64,000 nucleotides of DNA, taken from the NCBI RefSeq assembly GCF_021502675.1, contig NZ_JAKFHA010000013.1, positions 1-64,000 on the forward strand, written 5' to 3'. This DNA is from Yinghuangia soli (lineage in GTDB: Bacteria; Actinomycetota; Actinomycetes; Streptomycetales; Streptomycetaceae). Below, piece by piece: positions 9,745-19,598 of the stretch; position 1 is the first letter of the stretch, and every line of letters starts with the position of its first letter. The position numbers were made by a program, and so were the translations under genes. The notes under the pieces were generated by a model. It made no database searches, was not told the origin of the DNA, and saw only the letters and a program-made list of their open reading frames with translations.

Positions 9745-11649
9745 ATGACGGAGGCTACTGTCGACGGCGGCACGTCTACCGGCTCCACCTTTGCTTCGCA
9801 GTTCCCGCAGCCCACGCGTGAACAGTGGCAGGGCCTGGTGGCCGGCGTGCTCCGCAAGTCGAGGGTGATCGGTGCGGACGACGCACCCGAGAACCCTGAG
9901 GATCTGCTCGCGACCACCACCTACGACGGCATCAGGCTGGCCCCGCTCTATACGGCCGACGATGCCTCGCCCGACGCCGGCGTCCCCGGACTCCCCTCGT
10001 ACGTACGAGGCGCCCGCGCGGCCGGCAGCGCGCTCGACGGCTGGGACGTCCGCCAGCTGCACGCCGACCCGGACCCGGCGCGCACCGCCGAGGCCGTGCT
10101 CGCCGACCTGGAGAACGGCGTCTCGTCGGTCTTCCTGCAGACCGGCCCGGGCGCCCTCGACCCGGCCGAACTGCCCCGCGTGCTGACCGGCGTGCTGCTC
10201 GACCTCGCTCCGGTGGTCCTCGACCCTGGCGCGGACTTCGCCCCGGCCGCCGACGCGCTCCTCGCGGTCTTCCGCGGCAGCGACGTCGCGCCCGGCGAGA
10301 TCCGCGGCAACCTGGGCGCCGACCCGCTCGCCGTGCACGCCCGCACCGGACGCGCGCCCCAGGCCGGTGCGGACCTCGCCGCCGCTGCCGGCCTCGCGGT
10401 GCGTGCGCACGCCGAGTTCCCGAACCTGCAGGCCATCGCGGTCGACGCGCAGCCGTACCACGAGGCGGGCGCCTCCGAGGGCCAGGAGCTGGGCGCCGCC
10501 ACCGCGGCCGGCGTCGCGTACCTGCGCGCGCTCACCGCCGCGGGCCTGGACGTCGACACCGCCCTCGGCCTGGTCGAGTTCCGCTTCGCGGCCACCGCCG
10601 ACCAGTTCCTCACCATCGCCAAGCTGCGCGCCGCCCGCCGCCTGTGGGCCCGCGTCGCGCAGGCCTCGGGCGCCGCGTCCGGCGCGCAGAAGCAGCACGC
10701 GGTCACCTCGTGGTCGATGGCCACCCGGCGCGACCCGTGGGTCAACATGCTGCGCACCACCGTCGCCGCCTTCGCGGCCGGCGTCGGCGGCGCGGACGCC
10801 GTGACGGTACGCCCGTTCGACGCCGCCCTCGGCCTCCCGGACGCCTTCGCCCGCCGCATCGCCCGCAACACGCAGGCCCTGCTGCTCGAAGAGTCGCACC
10901 TCGCCCAGGTCATCGACCCGGCCGGCGGCTCCTGGTACGTCGAGAAGCTCACCGACGAGCTCGCGCACAGCGCCTGGGCGTTCTTCCAGGACATCGAGCG
11001 CGCCGGCGGCATCGCCGCGGCGCTCGACTCCGGCCTGGTCGCGGACCGCATCGCCGAGGTGCGCGCGGCCCGCGAGAAGGCGCTCGCCACCCGTACGGAC
11101 CCCCTCACCGGCGTCAGCGAGTTCCCGAACCTCACCGAGGAGCCCGTGGTCCGCGAGCCCGCGGCCGCACCGGAAGGCGGCGGCCTGCCGCGCGTCCGGT
11201 ACGCCGAGGGCTACGAGGCGCTGCGCGACCGCTCCGACGCGATCCTCGCCGCGAAGGGCGAGCGCCCGACGGTCTTCCTGGCCACCCTCGGCCCGGTCGC
11301 CCAGCACACCGCGCGCGCCCAGTTCACCCGCAACCTGTTCGCCGCGGGCGGCATCGACGCGGTCGAGGCCGGCCCGGTCGAGACCGACGACGAACTCGTC
11401 GCGGCCTACCGCGCGGCCGGAACGCCGCAGGTCGTCGCGATCACCTCCAGCGACAAGGTCTACGCGGACGCCGAGAAGCTCAGGCAGACCACCGCCCGGC
11501 TTCACTCCGCAGGCGCGCACCACGTCTTCCTGGCCGGTGCCCCCAAGAAGTGGGCTGAGAGCAACGTCGACGGGTACGTGTACCTCGGGTGCGACGCGCT
11601 CCAGGTGCTGGACCAGGCTTACTCGATCATCGCGGGAGCCGACCGATGA
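9745..11649 (+). CDS. mutA: Methylmalonyl-CoA mutase small (beta) subunit
   Basis: The 634-residue non-catalytic subunit of the B12-dependent mutase interconverting (R)-methylmalonyl-CoA and succinyl-CoA. It resembles the large subunit in the barrel region ([46 protein letters not shown]), but its C-terminal half lacks the DxHxxG cobalamin signature present in MutB, as expected for MutA. ATG 9745 gives MTEATVDGG; no ribosome binding site precedes it (see -10 box at 9731). The stop overlaps the mutB start (ATGA). The operon supplies succinyl-CoA from propionate, odd-chain and branched-chain catabolism, or methylmalonyl-CoA in reverse. Confidence 0.95.
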   Translation: MTEATVDGGTSTGSTFASQFPQPTREQWQGLVAGVLRKSRVIGADDAPENPEDLLATTTYDGIRLAPLYTADDASPDAGVPGLPSYVRGARAAGSALDGWDVRQLHADPDPARTAEAVLADLENGVSSVFLQTGPGALDPAELPRVLTGVLLDLAPVVLDPGADFAPAADALLAVFRGSDVAPGEIRGNLGADPLAVHARTGRAPQAGADLAAAAGLAVRAHAEFPNLQAIAVDAQPYHEAGASEGQELGAATAAGVAYLRALTAAGLDVDTALGLVEFRFAATADQFLTIAKLRAARRLWARVAQASGAASGAQKQHAVTSWSMATRRDPWVNMLRTTVAAFAAGVGGADAVTVRPFDAALGLPDAFARRIARNTQALLLEESHLAQVIDPAGGSWYVEKLTDELAHSAWAFFQDIERAGGIAAALDSGLVADRIAEVRAAREKALATRTDPLTGVSEFPNLTEEPVVREPAAAPEGGGLPRVRYAEGYEALRDRSDAILAAKGERPTVFLATLGPVAQHTARAQFTRNLFAAGGIDAVEAGPVETDDELVAAYRAAGTPQVVAITSSDKVYADAEKLRQTTARLHSAGAHHVFLAGAPKKWAESNVDGYVYLGCDALQVLDQAYSIIAGADR

Positions 11650-13859
11650 GCATTCCCGACTTCACCGGCATCGACCTCGGCACGCCCGAGGCCGCCGACG
11701 CCGAGGCCTGGGTCGCCGCCGTCGCGCAGGCGACCGGCAAGGACGCCGCCGAACTGGCCCGGGACACCCCCGAGGGCATCCCGGTCAAGGCGCTGTACAC
11801 CGGGAAGGACACCGAGGGCCTGGACTTCCTCGGCACCTACCCGGGCATCACGCCGTACCTGCGCGGCCCGTACCCGACGATGTACGTCAACCAGCCGTGG
11901 ACCATCCGCCAGTACGCGGGCTTCTCCACCGCCGAGGCGTCCAACGCCTTCTACCGCCGCAACCTCGCGGCCGGCCAGAAGGGCCTGTCGATCGCCTTCG
12001 ACCTGGCCACCCACCGCGGCTACGACTCCGACCACCCGCGCGTCGCGGGCGACGTCGGCATGGCCGGCGTGGCGATCGACTCGATCTACGACATGCGGCA
12101 GCTGTTCGACGGGATCCCGCTCGACCAGATGTCGGTGTCGATGACGATGAACGGCGCGGTGCTGCCGATCCTCGCGCTCTACATCGTCGCGGCGGAGGAG
12201 CAGGGGGTGAAGCCGGAACAGCTCGCGGGGACCATCCAGAACGACATCCTCAAGGAGTTCATGGTCCGGAACACCTACATCTACCCGCCCAAGCCCTCGA
12301 TGCGGATCATCTCCGACATCTTCGCGTACACCTCGCAGAAGATGCCGAAGTTCAACTCGATCTCCATCTCCGGCTACCACATCCAGGAAGCCGGGGCCAC
12401 GGCCGACCTGGAGCTGGCGTACACCCTCGCGGACGGCCTGGAGTACCTCAAGGCCGGCATGGACGCGGGCATGGACGTCGACGCGTTCGCCCCGCGGCTG
12501 TCCTTCTTCTGGGCCATCGGCATGAACTTCTTCATGGAGATCGCCAAGATGCGCGCGGCCCGCCTCATCTGGGCGGACCTGGTCCAGTCGGTCGGCGCCA
12601 AGAACCCCAAGTCGCTGTCGCTGCGCACCCACTCGCAGACCTCCGGCTGGTCGCTGACCGCGCAGGACGTCTTCAACAACGTGGTGCGCACCTGCATCGA
12701 GGCGATGGCCTCCACGCAGGGCCACACCCAGTCGCTGCACACCAACGCCCTCGACGAGGCGCTCGCGCTGCCCACCGACTTCTCCGCGCGCATCGCGCGC
12801 AACACCCAGCTGCTGCTGCAGCAGGAGTCGGGCACCTGCAACGTGATCGACCCGTGGGGCGGCAGCGCGTACGTCGAACGCCTCACGTACGACCTGGCGA
12901 TGCGCGCCCGCGAGCACCTCGCGGAGATCGAGAAGGCCGGCGGCATGGCCGCCGCGATCGACGCGGGCATCCCCAAGCTGCGCATCGAAGAGGCCGCGGC
13001 CCGCACCCAGGCCCGCATCGACTCGGGCCGCCAGCCGCTGATCGGCGTCAACAAGTACCTGGTCGACAACGACCAGCCGATCGACGTCCTCAAGGTCGAC
13101 AACGCGCAGGTCCGCGCCGACCAGATCGCCAAGCTCGAACGCCTGCGCGCAGAGCGCGACTCCGCCGAGGTGGCCCGCGCGCTCGCCGCGCTGGCCGGCG
13201 CCGCCGAGGCCGACCTGGCCGGCGAGCGCCCGAACGACCTGGAGCACAACCTCCTCAAGCTCGCCGTCGACGCGGCGCGCGCCAAGGCCACCGTCGGGGA
13301 GATCTCCGACGCGCTGGAGAAGGCGTACGGTCGGCACCAGGCGACGATTCGCACGCTCACCGGCGTGTACCGCGAGGAGGTGGGTGCCACGGGCAACGTC
13401 GAGCAGGTCCGCACGCTCGTCGAGGCCTTCGAGGAGGCCGAGGGCCGCCGCCCGCGCATCCTGGTCGCCAAGATGGGCCAGGACGGCCACGACCGCGGCC
13501 AGAAGGTCATCTCCACGGCCTTTGCCGACCTCGGCTTCGACGTCGACGTGGGCGCGCTGTTCCAGACCCCGGAGGAGGTCGCCCGCCAGGCCGTCGAAGC
13601 CGACGTCCACGTGGTCGGCGTCTCCTCCCTCGCGGCCGGCCACCTGACCCTGGTGCCGGCCCTGCGCGAAGAGCTGGCCAAGCTCGACGCGGGCGAGATC
13701 ATGGTCGTGGTCGGCGGCGTCATCCCGCCGTCCGACGTCCAGCCGCTGCTCGACATGGGCGCCGCCGCGGTCTTCCCGCCCGGCACCGTCGTCTCGGACG
13801 CCGCGGTCGACCTGCTGAAGCGACTGTACGGCCAGCTCGGCCACGAGCTTCCGGCCTGA
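11646..13859 (+). CDS. mutB: Methylmalonyl-CoA mutase large (alpha) subunit, B12-binding
   Basis: Catalytic subunit of 737 residues. The N-terminal TIM barrel binds the CoA ester ([36 protein letters not shown] with the active-site His). The C-terminal Rossmann domain, from about 600, has the complete cobalamin motif: DGHDRG with the axial His, then GVSSLAAGH and [14 protein letters not shown] 11646 overlaps the mutA stop by 4 bp and has GGGAG 7 nt upstream. meaB follows after one base. Complete and intact. Confidence 0.97.
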   Translation: MSIPDFTGIDLGTPEAADAEAWVAAVAQATGKDAAELARDTPEGIPVKALYTGKDTEGLDFLGTYPGITPYLRGPYPTMYVNQPWTIRQYAGFSTAEASNAFYRRNLAAGQKGLSIAFDLATHRGYDSDHPRVAGDVGMAGVAIDSIYDMRQLFDGIPLDQMSVSMTMNGAVLPILALYIVAAEEQGVKPEQLAGTIQNDILKEFMVRNTYIYPPKPSMRIISDIFAYTSQKMPKFNSISISGYHIQEAGATADLELAYTLADGLEYLKAGMDAGMDVDAFAPRLSFFWAIGMNFFMEIAKMRAARLIWADLVQSVGAKNPKSLSLRTHSQTSGWSLTAQDVFNNVVRTCIEAMASTQGHTQSLHTNALDEALALPTDFSARIARNTQLLLQQESGTCNVIDPWGGSAYVERLTYDLAMRAREHLAEIEKAGGMAAAIDAGIPKLRIEEAAARTQARIDSGRQPLIGVNKYLVDNDQPIDVLKVDNAQVRADQIAKLERLRAERDSAEVARALAALAGAAEADLAGERPNDLEHNLLKLAVDAARAKATVGEISDALEKAYGRHQATIRTLTGVYREEVGATGNVEQVRTLVEAFEEAEGRRPRILVAKMGQDGHDRGQKVISTAFADLGFDVDVGALFQTPEEVARQAVEADVHVVGVSSLAAGHLTLVPALREELAKLDAGEIMVVVGGVIPPSDVQPLLDMGAAAVFPPGTVVSDAAVDLLKRLYGQLGHELPA

Positions 13860-13860
13860 C

Positions 13861-14853
13861 ATGCCGCGGGTGATCGATGTCGGCCAGTACGCGGAAGGCG
13901 TGCTGGCCGGCAACCGCACCATCCTGGCCCGCGCGGTCACCCTGGTGGAGTCCACCCGGGCCGACCACCGGGACCTGGCCCAGGAGTTGCTGGTCAAGCT
14001 CCTGCCGCACGCGGGCGGCGCGCACCGGGTCGGCATCACCGGCGTGCCCGGGGTCGGCAAGTCCACCTTCATCGAGGCGCTCGGCACCAAGCTGACCGGT
14101 GCCGGGCACCGCGTGGCGGTGCTCGCCGTCGACCCGTCCTCGACGCGGACCGGCGGCAGCATCCTCGGCGACAAGACGCGCATGGGGCAGCTCGCCGTCG
14201 ACCCGGCGGCCTTCGTGCGGCCGTCCCCGACCGCGGGCACCCTCGGCGGCGTCGCGCGCGCCACGCGCGAGTCGATCGTGCTCATGGAGGCGGCCGGCTA
14301 CGACGTCGTCCTCGTCGAGACGGTCGGTGTCGGGCAGTCCGAGGTGACCGTCGCCAACATGGTCGACTGCTTCCTCTTCCTGACCCTCGCGCGCACCGGC
14401 GACCAGCTCCAGGGCATCAAGAAGGGCGTCCTGGAAATGGCCGACATCGTCGCGGTCAACAAGGCGGACGGCGACTACGCGGCGGCCGCGAAGATGGCGG
14501 CCCGCGAACTCCAGGGCGCACTGCGGCTCATGCGCCGCCCCGGCGAGCCCTGGTACACCCCGGTGCTGACCTGCTCGGGCCTCACCGGCCTCGGGCTGGA
14601 CGAGCTGTGGGACACCGTGGTCAAGCACCGCGAGACGCTGGAGAACGCCGGGCTGCTCGCCGAACTGCGGCGCCGCCAGCAGGTCGACTGGACCTGGGCC
14701 GCGGTCCACGACGCGCTGCGCGCCGAACTGCACGCCGCACCCCAGGTCAAGGCCCTTGTCCCGGACCTGGAACGCCAGGTCAGGGACGGCGAGATCACCG
14801 CGACCCTGGCCGCGGCCCGCATCCTGGACGCCTTCCGGGACCGCAACGCCTGA
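13861..14853 (+). CDS. meaB: MeaB-family GTPase, mutase chaperone
   Basis: G3E-family P-loop GTPase of 330 residues that by family gates cobalamin loading and protects methylmalonyl-CoA mutase. Visible motifs: Walker A GVPGVGKST at about 60-68, VDPSSTRTGGSILGDKTRM (switch region), ETVGVGQSE (Walker B/switch II) and NKADGD (guanine specificity). It starts one base after the mutB stop, so expression is coupled to the mutase, and it ends in front of a strong terminator. Confidence 0.95.
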   Translation: MPRVIDVGQYAEGVLAGNRTILARAVTLVESTRADHRDLAQELLVKLLPHAGGAHRVGITGVPGVGKSTFIEALGTKLTGAGHRVAVLAVDPSSTRTGGSILGDKTRMGQLAVDPAAFVRPSPTAGTLGGVARATRESIVLMEAAGYDVVLVETVGVGQSEVTVANMVDCFLFLTLARTGDQLQGIKKGVLEMADIVAVNKADGDYAAAAKMAARELQGALRLMRRPGEPWYTPVLTCSGLTGLGLDELWDTVVKHRETLENAGLLAELRRRQQVDWTWAAVHDALRAELHAAPQVKALVPDLERQVRDGEITATLAAARILDAFRDRNA

Positions 14854-14864
14854 CTCTCCGGAAC

Positions 14865-14894
14865 CCGCCCCCGTCGCTTCGCCGGGGGCGGTTT
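14865..14894 (+). terminator. Intrinsic terminator of mutA-mutB-meaB
   Basis: A 9-bp GC stem (CCGCCCCCG / CGGGGGCGG) with a 9-nt loop, followed by TTT, starts 12 bp after the meaB stop. Confidence 0.75.
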
Positions 14895-15127
14895 CGCGTT
14901 CGGGGGTGACCTCACCGGCAGCTCGGCAGTTGTTGACAGTTGGTGGGCGAAAGACTGGGCAGGGACAGCCCATGTCTTCTCACGACAACCAGTCGCCCAA
15001 GTGGACGTACCGTCATACCCCCACCGGCCCTGGAACATGCGGCTCGGAGAGCACTTTTTCTCACCCTAACGGGGGTAATTCGCTCTCTACCACGCCGGGG
15101 GCATTGAGGCAACGTACCCTTGTCGGG

Positions 15128-16357
15128 GTGAGCGCATCCCAGCCCGAAGGCTCCGGGAGCGGGGCTTCGGTCCCGCCCTCCGTCCTGGCCTCCCGCGTCG
15201 CCGCATACGGCGACGAACTCGTGGCCTTCCGCCGCGATCTGCACATGCATCCCGAGTTGGGCCGGGAGGAGTTCCGCACCACCAAGCTCATTCACGACCG
15301 CCTGGTCAAGGCCGGTCTGACGCCCCGTCTGCTGCCCGGCACCGGAGTGGTGTGCGACATCCTCCCGGCGCGCGGCAGCGGCGACGGCCGCGGGACCATC
15401 GCGTTCCGCGGCGACATCGACGCGCTGCCGGTCGAGGACCAGAAGGACGTGGCGTACCGCTCCCAGGTCCCCGGCGCCGCGCACGCGTGCGGCCACGACC
15501 TGCACACCGCGGTCACGCTCGGGGCCGGCCTGGTGCTCGCCGACCTGGCCCGCGAGGGCAGGCTGCCGCGGCCGGTCCGGCTGATCTTCCAGCCCGCCGA
15601 GGAGAAGTTGCCCGGCGGCGCCCTCGACGTCATCAAGGCCGGCGGCCTGGACGGCGTCGAGGAGATCCACGCGGTGCACTGCGACCCGGGCGTCGAGGTC
15701 GGGCGCGTGGCGCTGCGGGTCGGGGCCATCACCTCCGCGTGCGACCGGCTGATCGTCACGCTCGGCGGCCCGGGCGGGCACACCGCCCGCCCGCACCAGT
15801 CCACCGACCTGGTCACCGCGCTGGCGAAGATGGCCGGCGAGCTGCCCGCCGCGCTGGCCCGGCGCATCGACCCGCGGTCCGGGGTCAGCATCGTGTGGGG
15901 CCGCATCGCGGCCGGATCCGCACCCAACGTCATCCCGCAGCGCGGCGAACTGGACGGCACGCTGCGCTGCCTGGACCTGGAGGCCTGGCGGCAGGCGCCG
16001 GACCTGCTGCAGGAGCTGATCGACGCGATCGCCTCGACCTACGGCGCGAAGTGGGAGCTGGAGCACCACCGCGGCGTGCCGCCGGTGGTGAACGAAGCCG
16101 GGGCGGTCGCCGCGGCGCGCGGGGTGGCCGCCGGGTTCCTCGGCGCGGACGCGATCGAGACGACCGGGCAGAGCCTGGGCGGCGAGGACTTCTCGTGGTA
16201 TCTGGAGGATGTCCCGGGCCAGCTCACCCGGTTGGGCGTGCGGGCTCCGGGGGAGGCGCCGTACGACCTGCACCAGGGCCGGTTCGATGCGGACGAGCGC
16301 GCGATCGGGGTCGGTGTGCGGCTGTTCGCCGGACTTGCCACGAGAGCTCCCCGGTAG
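15128..16357 (+). CDS. M20-family amidohydrolase (AmiA/AmiB-like)
   Basis: Cytosolic metallo-amidohydrolase of 409 residues. M20 features in order: LHMHPELGREE, the metal ligands in AHACGHDLHTA at about 117, FQPAEEKLPGG (catalytic and metal Glu), a dimerisation domain, and GQSLGGEDFSWYL near the C-terminus. Such enzymes cleave N-acyl amino acids or related amides; the actual substrate is unknown. In mycobacteria amiA/amiB homologues sit next to purine nucleoside phosphorylase and lpdA, matching the neighbourhood here. The GTG start at 15128 has no ribosome binding site but a TACCCT hexamer 7 nt upstream, suggesting a leaderless mRNA. A strong terminator follows the gene. Confidence 0.88.
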   Translation: MSASQPEGSGSGASVPPSVLASRVAAYGDELVAFRRDLHMHPELGREEFRTTKLIHDRLVKAGLTPRLLPGTGVVCDILPARGSGDGRGTIAFRGDIDALPVEDQKDVAYRSQVPGAAHACGHDLHTAVTLGAGLVLADLAREGRLPRPVRLIFQPAEEKLPGGALDVIKAGGLDGVEEIHAVHCDPGVEVGRVALRVGAITSACDRLIVTLGGPGGHTARPHQSTDLVTALAKMAGELPAALARRIDPRSGVSIVWGRIAAGSAPNVIPQRGELDGTLRCLDLEAWRQAPDLLQELIDAIASTYGAKWELEHHRGVPPVVNEAGAVAAARGVAAGFLGADAIETTGQSLGGEDFSWYLEDVPGQLTRLGVRAPGEAPYDLHQGRFDADERAIGVGVRLFAGLATRAPR

Positions 16358-16384
16358 CCGGTCGATAACGACCCGGACACGAAT

Positions 16385-16420
16385 CAGGCCCCGTACCGAG
16401 AGGTGCGGGGCCTGGCTTTT
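16385..16420 (+). terminator. Intrinsic terminator after the M20 amidohydrolase gene
   Basis: A 13-bp stem (16385-16397 with 16402-16414, one G-T pair) and a GAGA loop are followed by GCTTTT. Textbook rho-independent terminator, starting 27 bp after the stop codon. Confidence 0.9.
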
Positions 16421-16576
16421 ACCGGAGCGCAACAGTGGGAAACCGTGGAGCGGTAAGACGTCGCCTACTGTGCGGTACGCGTCACCCGGTCGGCTCAGCA
16501 GATCGTGTCCAAGTGGTGATCCGACCTGTATGTCAGAGATATTGATTTTGTATGTATGCTCGGCGGCGGTTCGGTG

Positions 16577-16590
16577 TCTACGCGCGTACA
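16577..16590 (+). promoter_or_regulatory. Operator site 1 of the nucleoside operon
   Basis: TCTACGCGCGTACA, 13 of 14 matches to the palindrome TCTACGCGCGTAGA that recurs before add, deoC and the purine nucleoside phosphorylase gene. It lies 17 bp after the candidate -10 box, where a bound repressor would block transcription. Confidence 0.65.
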
Positions 16591-16598
16591 CGCCGGAT

Positions 16599-16612
16599 TC
16601 TACCCGCGTTGA
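16599..16612 (+). promoter_or_regulatory. Degenerate operator site 2 of the nucleoside operon
   Basis: TCTACCCGCGTTGA, 12 of 14 matches to the consensus, begins exactly 22 bp after site 1. That is two helical turns, a spacing suited to cooperative binding on one DNA face. Confidence 0.45.
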
Positions 16613-16702
16613 ACGCCGTACGTCAGCTCTTCGGCACCGTACGTCGTACCGCTTGATTCGCTGATTTCGCGCCACGTGGCGCGCATCGGAAGGAGACACC
16701 CC

Positions 16703-17815
16703 GTGCGCCGGGTATCCAAGGTCGCTGTGATCGCGGTCAGCGGGGCTCTCGCCCTGACCGCCACTGCTTGCGGTAGCAAGCCGAAGGACGACGACAAGGG
16801 CTCGCAGCCGAGCGCCGGCTCGACCGCGACGGGTGGCGCGGGCGCCACCAACGCCGCGAACTTCAAGGGCTGCATGGTCACCGACCAGGGCGGTGTCGAC
16901 GACCGTTCGTTCAACGCTGCCGCGTGGGCCGGCTTCAACAAGGCCAACAAAGAGCTCGGCATGCAGATCAAGAAGGTCGACTCCAAGACGGAGAACGACT
17001 ACGTGCCGAACATCGACAGCCTTGTCGCGGACAAGTGCGACGTCATCGTGTCGGTCGGCGGCCTGATGGCCAAGGCGACCGGCGAGGCCGCGAAGAAGAA
17101 CCCGAACCAGAAGTTCATCATCGTCGACTCCTCGAGCGTCGAGCCGAACATCAAGGGCCTCGAGTACAACACCGCGCAGGCCGCGTTCATGGGCGGCTAC
17201 CTCGCTGCGTCGCAGTCCAAGAGCGGCAAGGTCGCGACCTTCGGCGGCATGAAGATCCCGCCGGTCACGATCTACATGGACGGCTTCGTCGAGGGCGTCA
17301 ACTACTACAACAAGCAGAAGAACAAGTCCGTGCAGGTCCTCGGCTGGGATGTCGCCAAGCAGGAGGGCTCCATCGCGGGCAAGTTCGACTCGCAGGCGGA
17401 CGGCCAGCGCATCGCGAAGGACTTCATCGCGCAGGGTGCGGACGTCATCCACCCGGTCGCCGGCGCGACCGGCCTGGGTGCCGCGGCCGAGGCCAAGGAG
17501 TCCGGCAAGGCCGTCATCGTCTGGGTCGACACCGACGGCTACGAGAGCGCGGCCAACTACAAGGAGGTCATGCTCTCGACGGTCACCAAGGCGATGACCG
17601 AGTCGGTCTTCCTGTCGCTGAAGGAAGCCTCCGAGAACAAGTACACGACCAAGCCGTACCTGGGCACCCTCGCGAACGACGGCGTGGGCCTGGCTCCGTT
17701 CCACGACTTCGACTCCAAGGTCTCGGCCGAGACCAAGGCCGAGCTCGCCAAGATCAAGTCGGACATCGTGGCCGGCACCATCAAGGTCGAGTCGGCGGCG
17801 GCCCCGAAGGGCTGA
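16703..17815 (+). CDS. BMP-family nucleoside-binding lipoprotein
   Basis: Extracellular substrate-binding lipoprotein (370 residues) of the BmpA/PnrA group, whose members capture purine nucleosides. The signal peptide has RRVSK, a hydrophobic core and a lipobox ending TATAC. The mature part shows the family segments GGVDDRSFNAAAWAGF, a solvent-exposed hinge domain and GADVIHPVAGATGLGAA. GTG 16703 is chosen because AGGAG sits 7 nt upstream and the next residues form the signal. A long stem-loop follows, then the ATPase and permeases, so this is the high-abundance receptor of the transporter. Nucleoside specificity is supported by cdd and deoA in the same operon. Confidence 0.9.
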   Translation: MRRVSKVAVIAVSGALALTATACGSKPKDDDKGSQPSAGSTATGGAGATNAANFKGCMVTDQGGVDDRSFNAAAWAGFNKANKELGMQIKKVDSKTENDYVPNIDSLVADKCDVIVSVGGLMAKATGEAAKKNPNQKFIIVDSSSVEPNIKGLEYNTAQAAFMGGYLAASQSKSGKVATFGGMKIPPVTIYMDGFVEGVNYYNKQKNKSVQVLGWDVAKQEGSIAGKFDSQADGQRIAKDFIAQGADVIHPVAGATGLGAAAEAKESGKAVIVWVDTDGYESAANYKEVMLSTVTKAMTESVFLSLKEASENKYTTKPYLGTLANDGVGLAPFHDFDSKVSAETKAELAKIKSDIVAGTIKVESAAAPKG

Positions 17816-17823
17816 TCCGACAC

Positions 17824-17857
17824 CGGATGCCGCGGACGACTGCGTCCGCGGCATCCG
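17824..17857 (+). terminator. Intra-operon stem-loop after the binding-protein gene
   Basis: A perfect 15-bp inverted repeat (17824-17838 and 17843-17857) with a 4-nt loop starts 8 bp after the stop codon. There is no U-tract. Such structures between a binding-protein gene and its transporter genes usually act as partial terminators or 3'-end stabilisers that raise receptor over transporter levels. Confidence 0.7.
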
Positions 17858-17969
17858 CCGTTGCCGCGGCCCGCTCCGACGGGCCGCGGCGCATCGCTTC
17901 ACCCGCAGCACCAGAACCCTTGACCACCCCCGCACGCCCCGCCGCCCGGGACGTAGCGCCGCTGAGGAG

Positions 17970-19598
17970 GTGACCGCGCTGAAGCTGGAACTGCGCGGGA
18001 TCACGAAACGGTTCGGATCGCTGGTCGCGAACGACCACATCGACCTGACCGTCGAGCCCGGAGAGATCCACTGCCTCCTCGGGGAGAACGGCGCGGGCAA
18101 GTCGACCCTGATGAACGTCCTGTACGGGCTCTACGAGCCCACCTCGGGCGAGATCGTGGTCGACGGCACGCCGCGGGAGTTCAGGACCGCCGGCGACGCC
18201 ATCGCGGCCGGCATCGGCATGGTGCACCAGCACTTCATGCTGGTCCCGGTCTTCACCGTCGCCGAGAACGTCATGCTCGGCCACGAGGAGACCCAGGCGC
18301 TCGGCTGGCTGGACCGCCGCCGCGCCAAGAAGAAGGTGCTCGACCTGGTCGCCGAGTACGGCCTCGCGGTCGACCCGGACGCCCTGGTCGAGGACCTCCC
18401 GGTCGGCCTGCAGCAGCGCGTGGAGATCCTCAAGGCGCTGGTCCGCGACGCGAAGGTGCTCATCCTCGACGAGCCCACCGCGGTGCTGACCCCGCAGGAG
18501 ACCGAGGAGCTGTTCCGGGTCATGCGCTCGCTGCGCGAGTCCGGGGTGTCCATCGTCTTCATCACCCACAAGCTCAAAGAGGTCAAGGCGGTCGCGGACC
18601 GCATCACGGTCATCCGGCGCGGCAAGGTGGTCGGCAGCGCCGACCCCGCGGCCTCGGAGACCGAACTGGCCTCGCTCATGGTCGGCCGCCCGGTCGACCT
18701 GGTGGTGCACAAGGAGCCGGCGCAGCCCGGCGAGGTGCGGTTCGCGCTGGACAAGCTCACCGTGCTCGACGACTTCGGCAACGTCCAGGTCGACGCGGTC
18801 GACCTGGAGTTGCGCGAGGGCGAGATCCTCGGCATCGCGGGCGTGCAGGGCAACGGCCAGACCGAGCTGACCCAGGCCATCCTCGGCCTGCGCAGGCCGG
18901 CTGCCGGATCGATCCGCCTGGACGGCCGGGACATCACCGCGCTGAGCCCGCGCAAGACGCTGGACGCCGGCGTCGGGTTCGTCCCCGAGGACCGCCAGCA
19001 CGACGGCATCGTCGGCGAGTTCACCGTCTCCGAGAACCTGGTCCTGGACCTGGTCACCCGGCCGCCGTTCGGCAACGGCATCTCGGTGGACCCCAAGGCG
19101 GTCCGGGACAACGCGCGCAAGCGCGTCGCGGAGTTCGACATCCGCACCCAGAGCATCGACACCCCGGCCGGCTCGCTGTCCGGCGGCAACCAGCAGAAGG
19201 TCGTCGTCGCCCGCGAGATGTCCCGCCCGCTGCGGATGTTCATCGCGTCCCAGCCCACCCGCGGCGTGGACGTCGGCGCGATGGAGTTCATCCACCAGCG
19301 CATCGTCGCGGAGCGCGACATCGGCACCCCGGTGATCATCGTGTCCACCGAACTGGACGAAGTGGTCGCGCTGGCCGACCGGATCGCGGTCATGTACCGC
19401 GGCCGCATCGTCGGCATCGTGCCGCCCACCGCGAGCCGCGAGCAGCTCGGCCTGCTGATGGCCGGCGTCGACGACCCGGAGCTGCTGGCCCGCGCGGCCG
19501 GCAACCCGAACCTCGTGACCGAGGACGACAGCACCGCGACCGCCGAGGGCTCCGCGCCCGAGGCCGACCCGACCGCCGGGGAGGAGGGACAGGCATGA
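17970..19598 (+). CDS. Nucleoside ABC transporter, ATPase with two nucleotide-binding domains
   Basis: Tandem ABC ATPase of 542 residues, of the sugar/nucleoside (RbsA-like) type that partners BMP receptors. NBD1 has a full Walker A GENGAGKST and Walker B LILDEPTAVL but a degenerate signature (LPVGLQQRVEI). NBD2 has a degenerate Walker A (GVQGNGQTEL) and an intact signature LSGGNQQKVVVARE. This split is normal for the class. The C-terminal 40 residues are acidic and probably disordered. An AGGAGG overlaps the assigned GTG start, so it cannot serve that codon; CTG 17979, 8 nt further on in the same frame, may be the real start. The stop overlaps the next gene (ATGA). Confidence 0.93.
   Translation: MTALKLELRGITKRFGSLVANDHIDLTVEPGEIHCLLGENGAGKSTLMNVLYGLYEPTSGEIVVDGTPREFRTAGDAIAAGIGMVHQHFMLVPVFTVAENVMLGHEETQALGWLDRRRAKKKVLDLVAEYGLAVDPDALVEDLPVGLQQRVEILKALVRDAKVLILDEPTAVLTPQETEELFRVMRSLRESGVSIVFITHKLKEVKAVADRITVIRRGKVVGSADPAASETELASLMVGRPVDLVVHKEPAQPGEVRFALDKLTVLDDFGNVQVDAVDLELREGEILGIAGVQGNGQTELTQAILGLRRPAAGSIRLDGRDITALSPRKTLDAGVGFVPEDRQHDGIVGEFTVSENLVLDLVTRPPFGNGISVDPKAVRDNARKRVAEFDIRTQSIDTPAGSLSGGNQQKVVVAREMSRPLRMFIASQPTRGVDVGAMEFIHQRIVAERDIGTPVIIVSTELDEVVALADRIAVMYRGRIVGIVPPTASREQLGLLMAGVDDPELLARAAGNPNLVTEDDSTATAEGSAPEADPTAGEEGQA

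Larger units (their letters stand above)
16358..16702 (+). promoter_or_regulatory. Control region of the nucleoside uptake/catabolism operon
   Basis: After the terminator of the preceding gene the sequence becomes locally AT-richer (16530-16560) and contains TATGCT at 16555-16560, a plausible -10 with a weak TGTCAG 18 bp upstream. Two copies of a palindromic operator follow at 16577 and 16599. The predicted leader is over 100 nt, unlike the leaderless add and deoC genes, and ends with a strong GAAGGAG ribosome binding site. Confidence 0.55.

Noticed and set aside
11619-14285. Long antisense frame over mutB and meaB
   Set aside because: It mirrors codon bias of the plus-strand genes and lacks any family motif.
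17951-17964. Extra nucleoside operator before the ABC ATPase gene (GGGACGTAGCGCC)
   Set aside because: It only matches half the palindrome and lies inside the operon.
14912-18100. Long minus-strand frame across the M20 and BMP genes
   Set aside because: It crosses a strong terminator and two real genes on the other strand and has no recognisable protein features.
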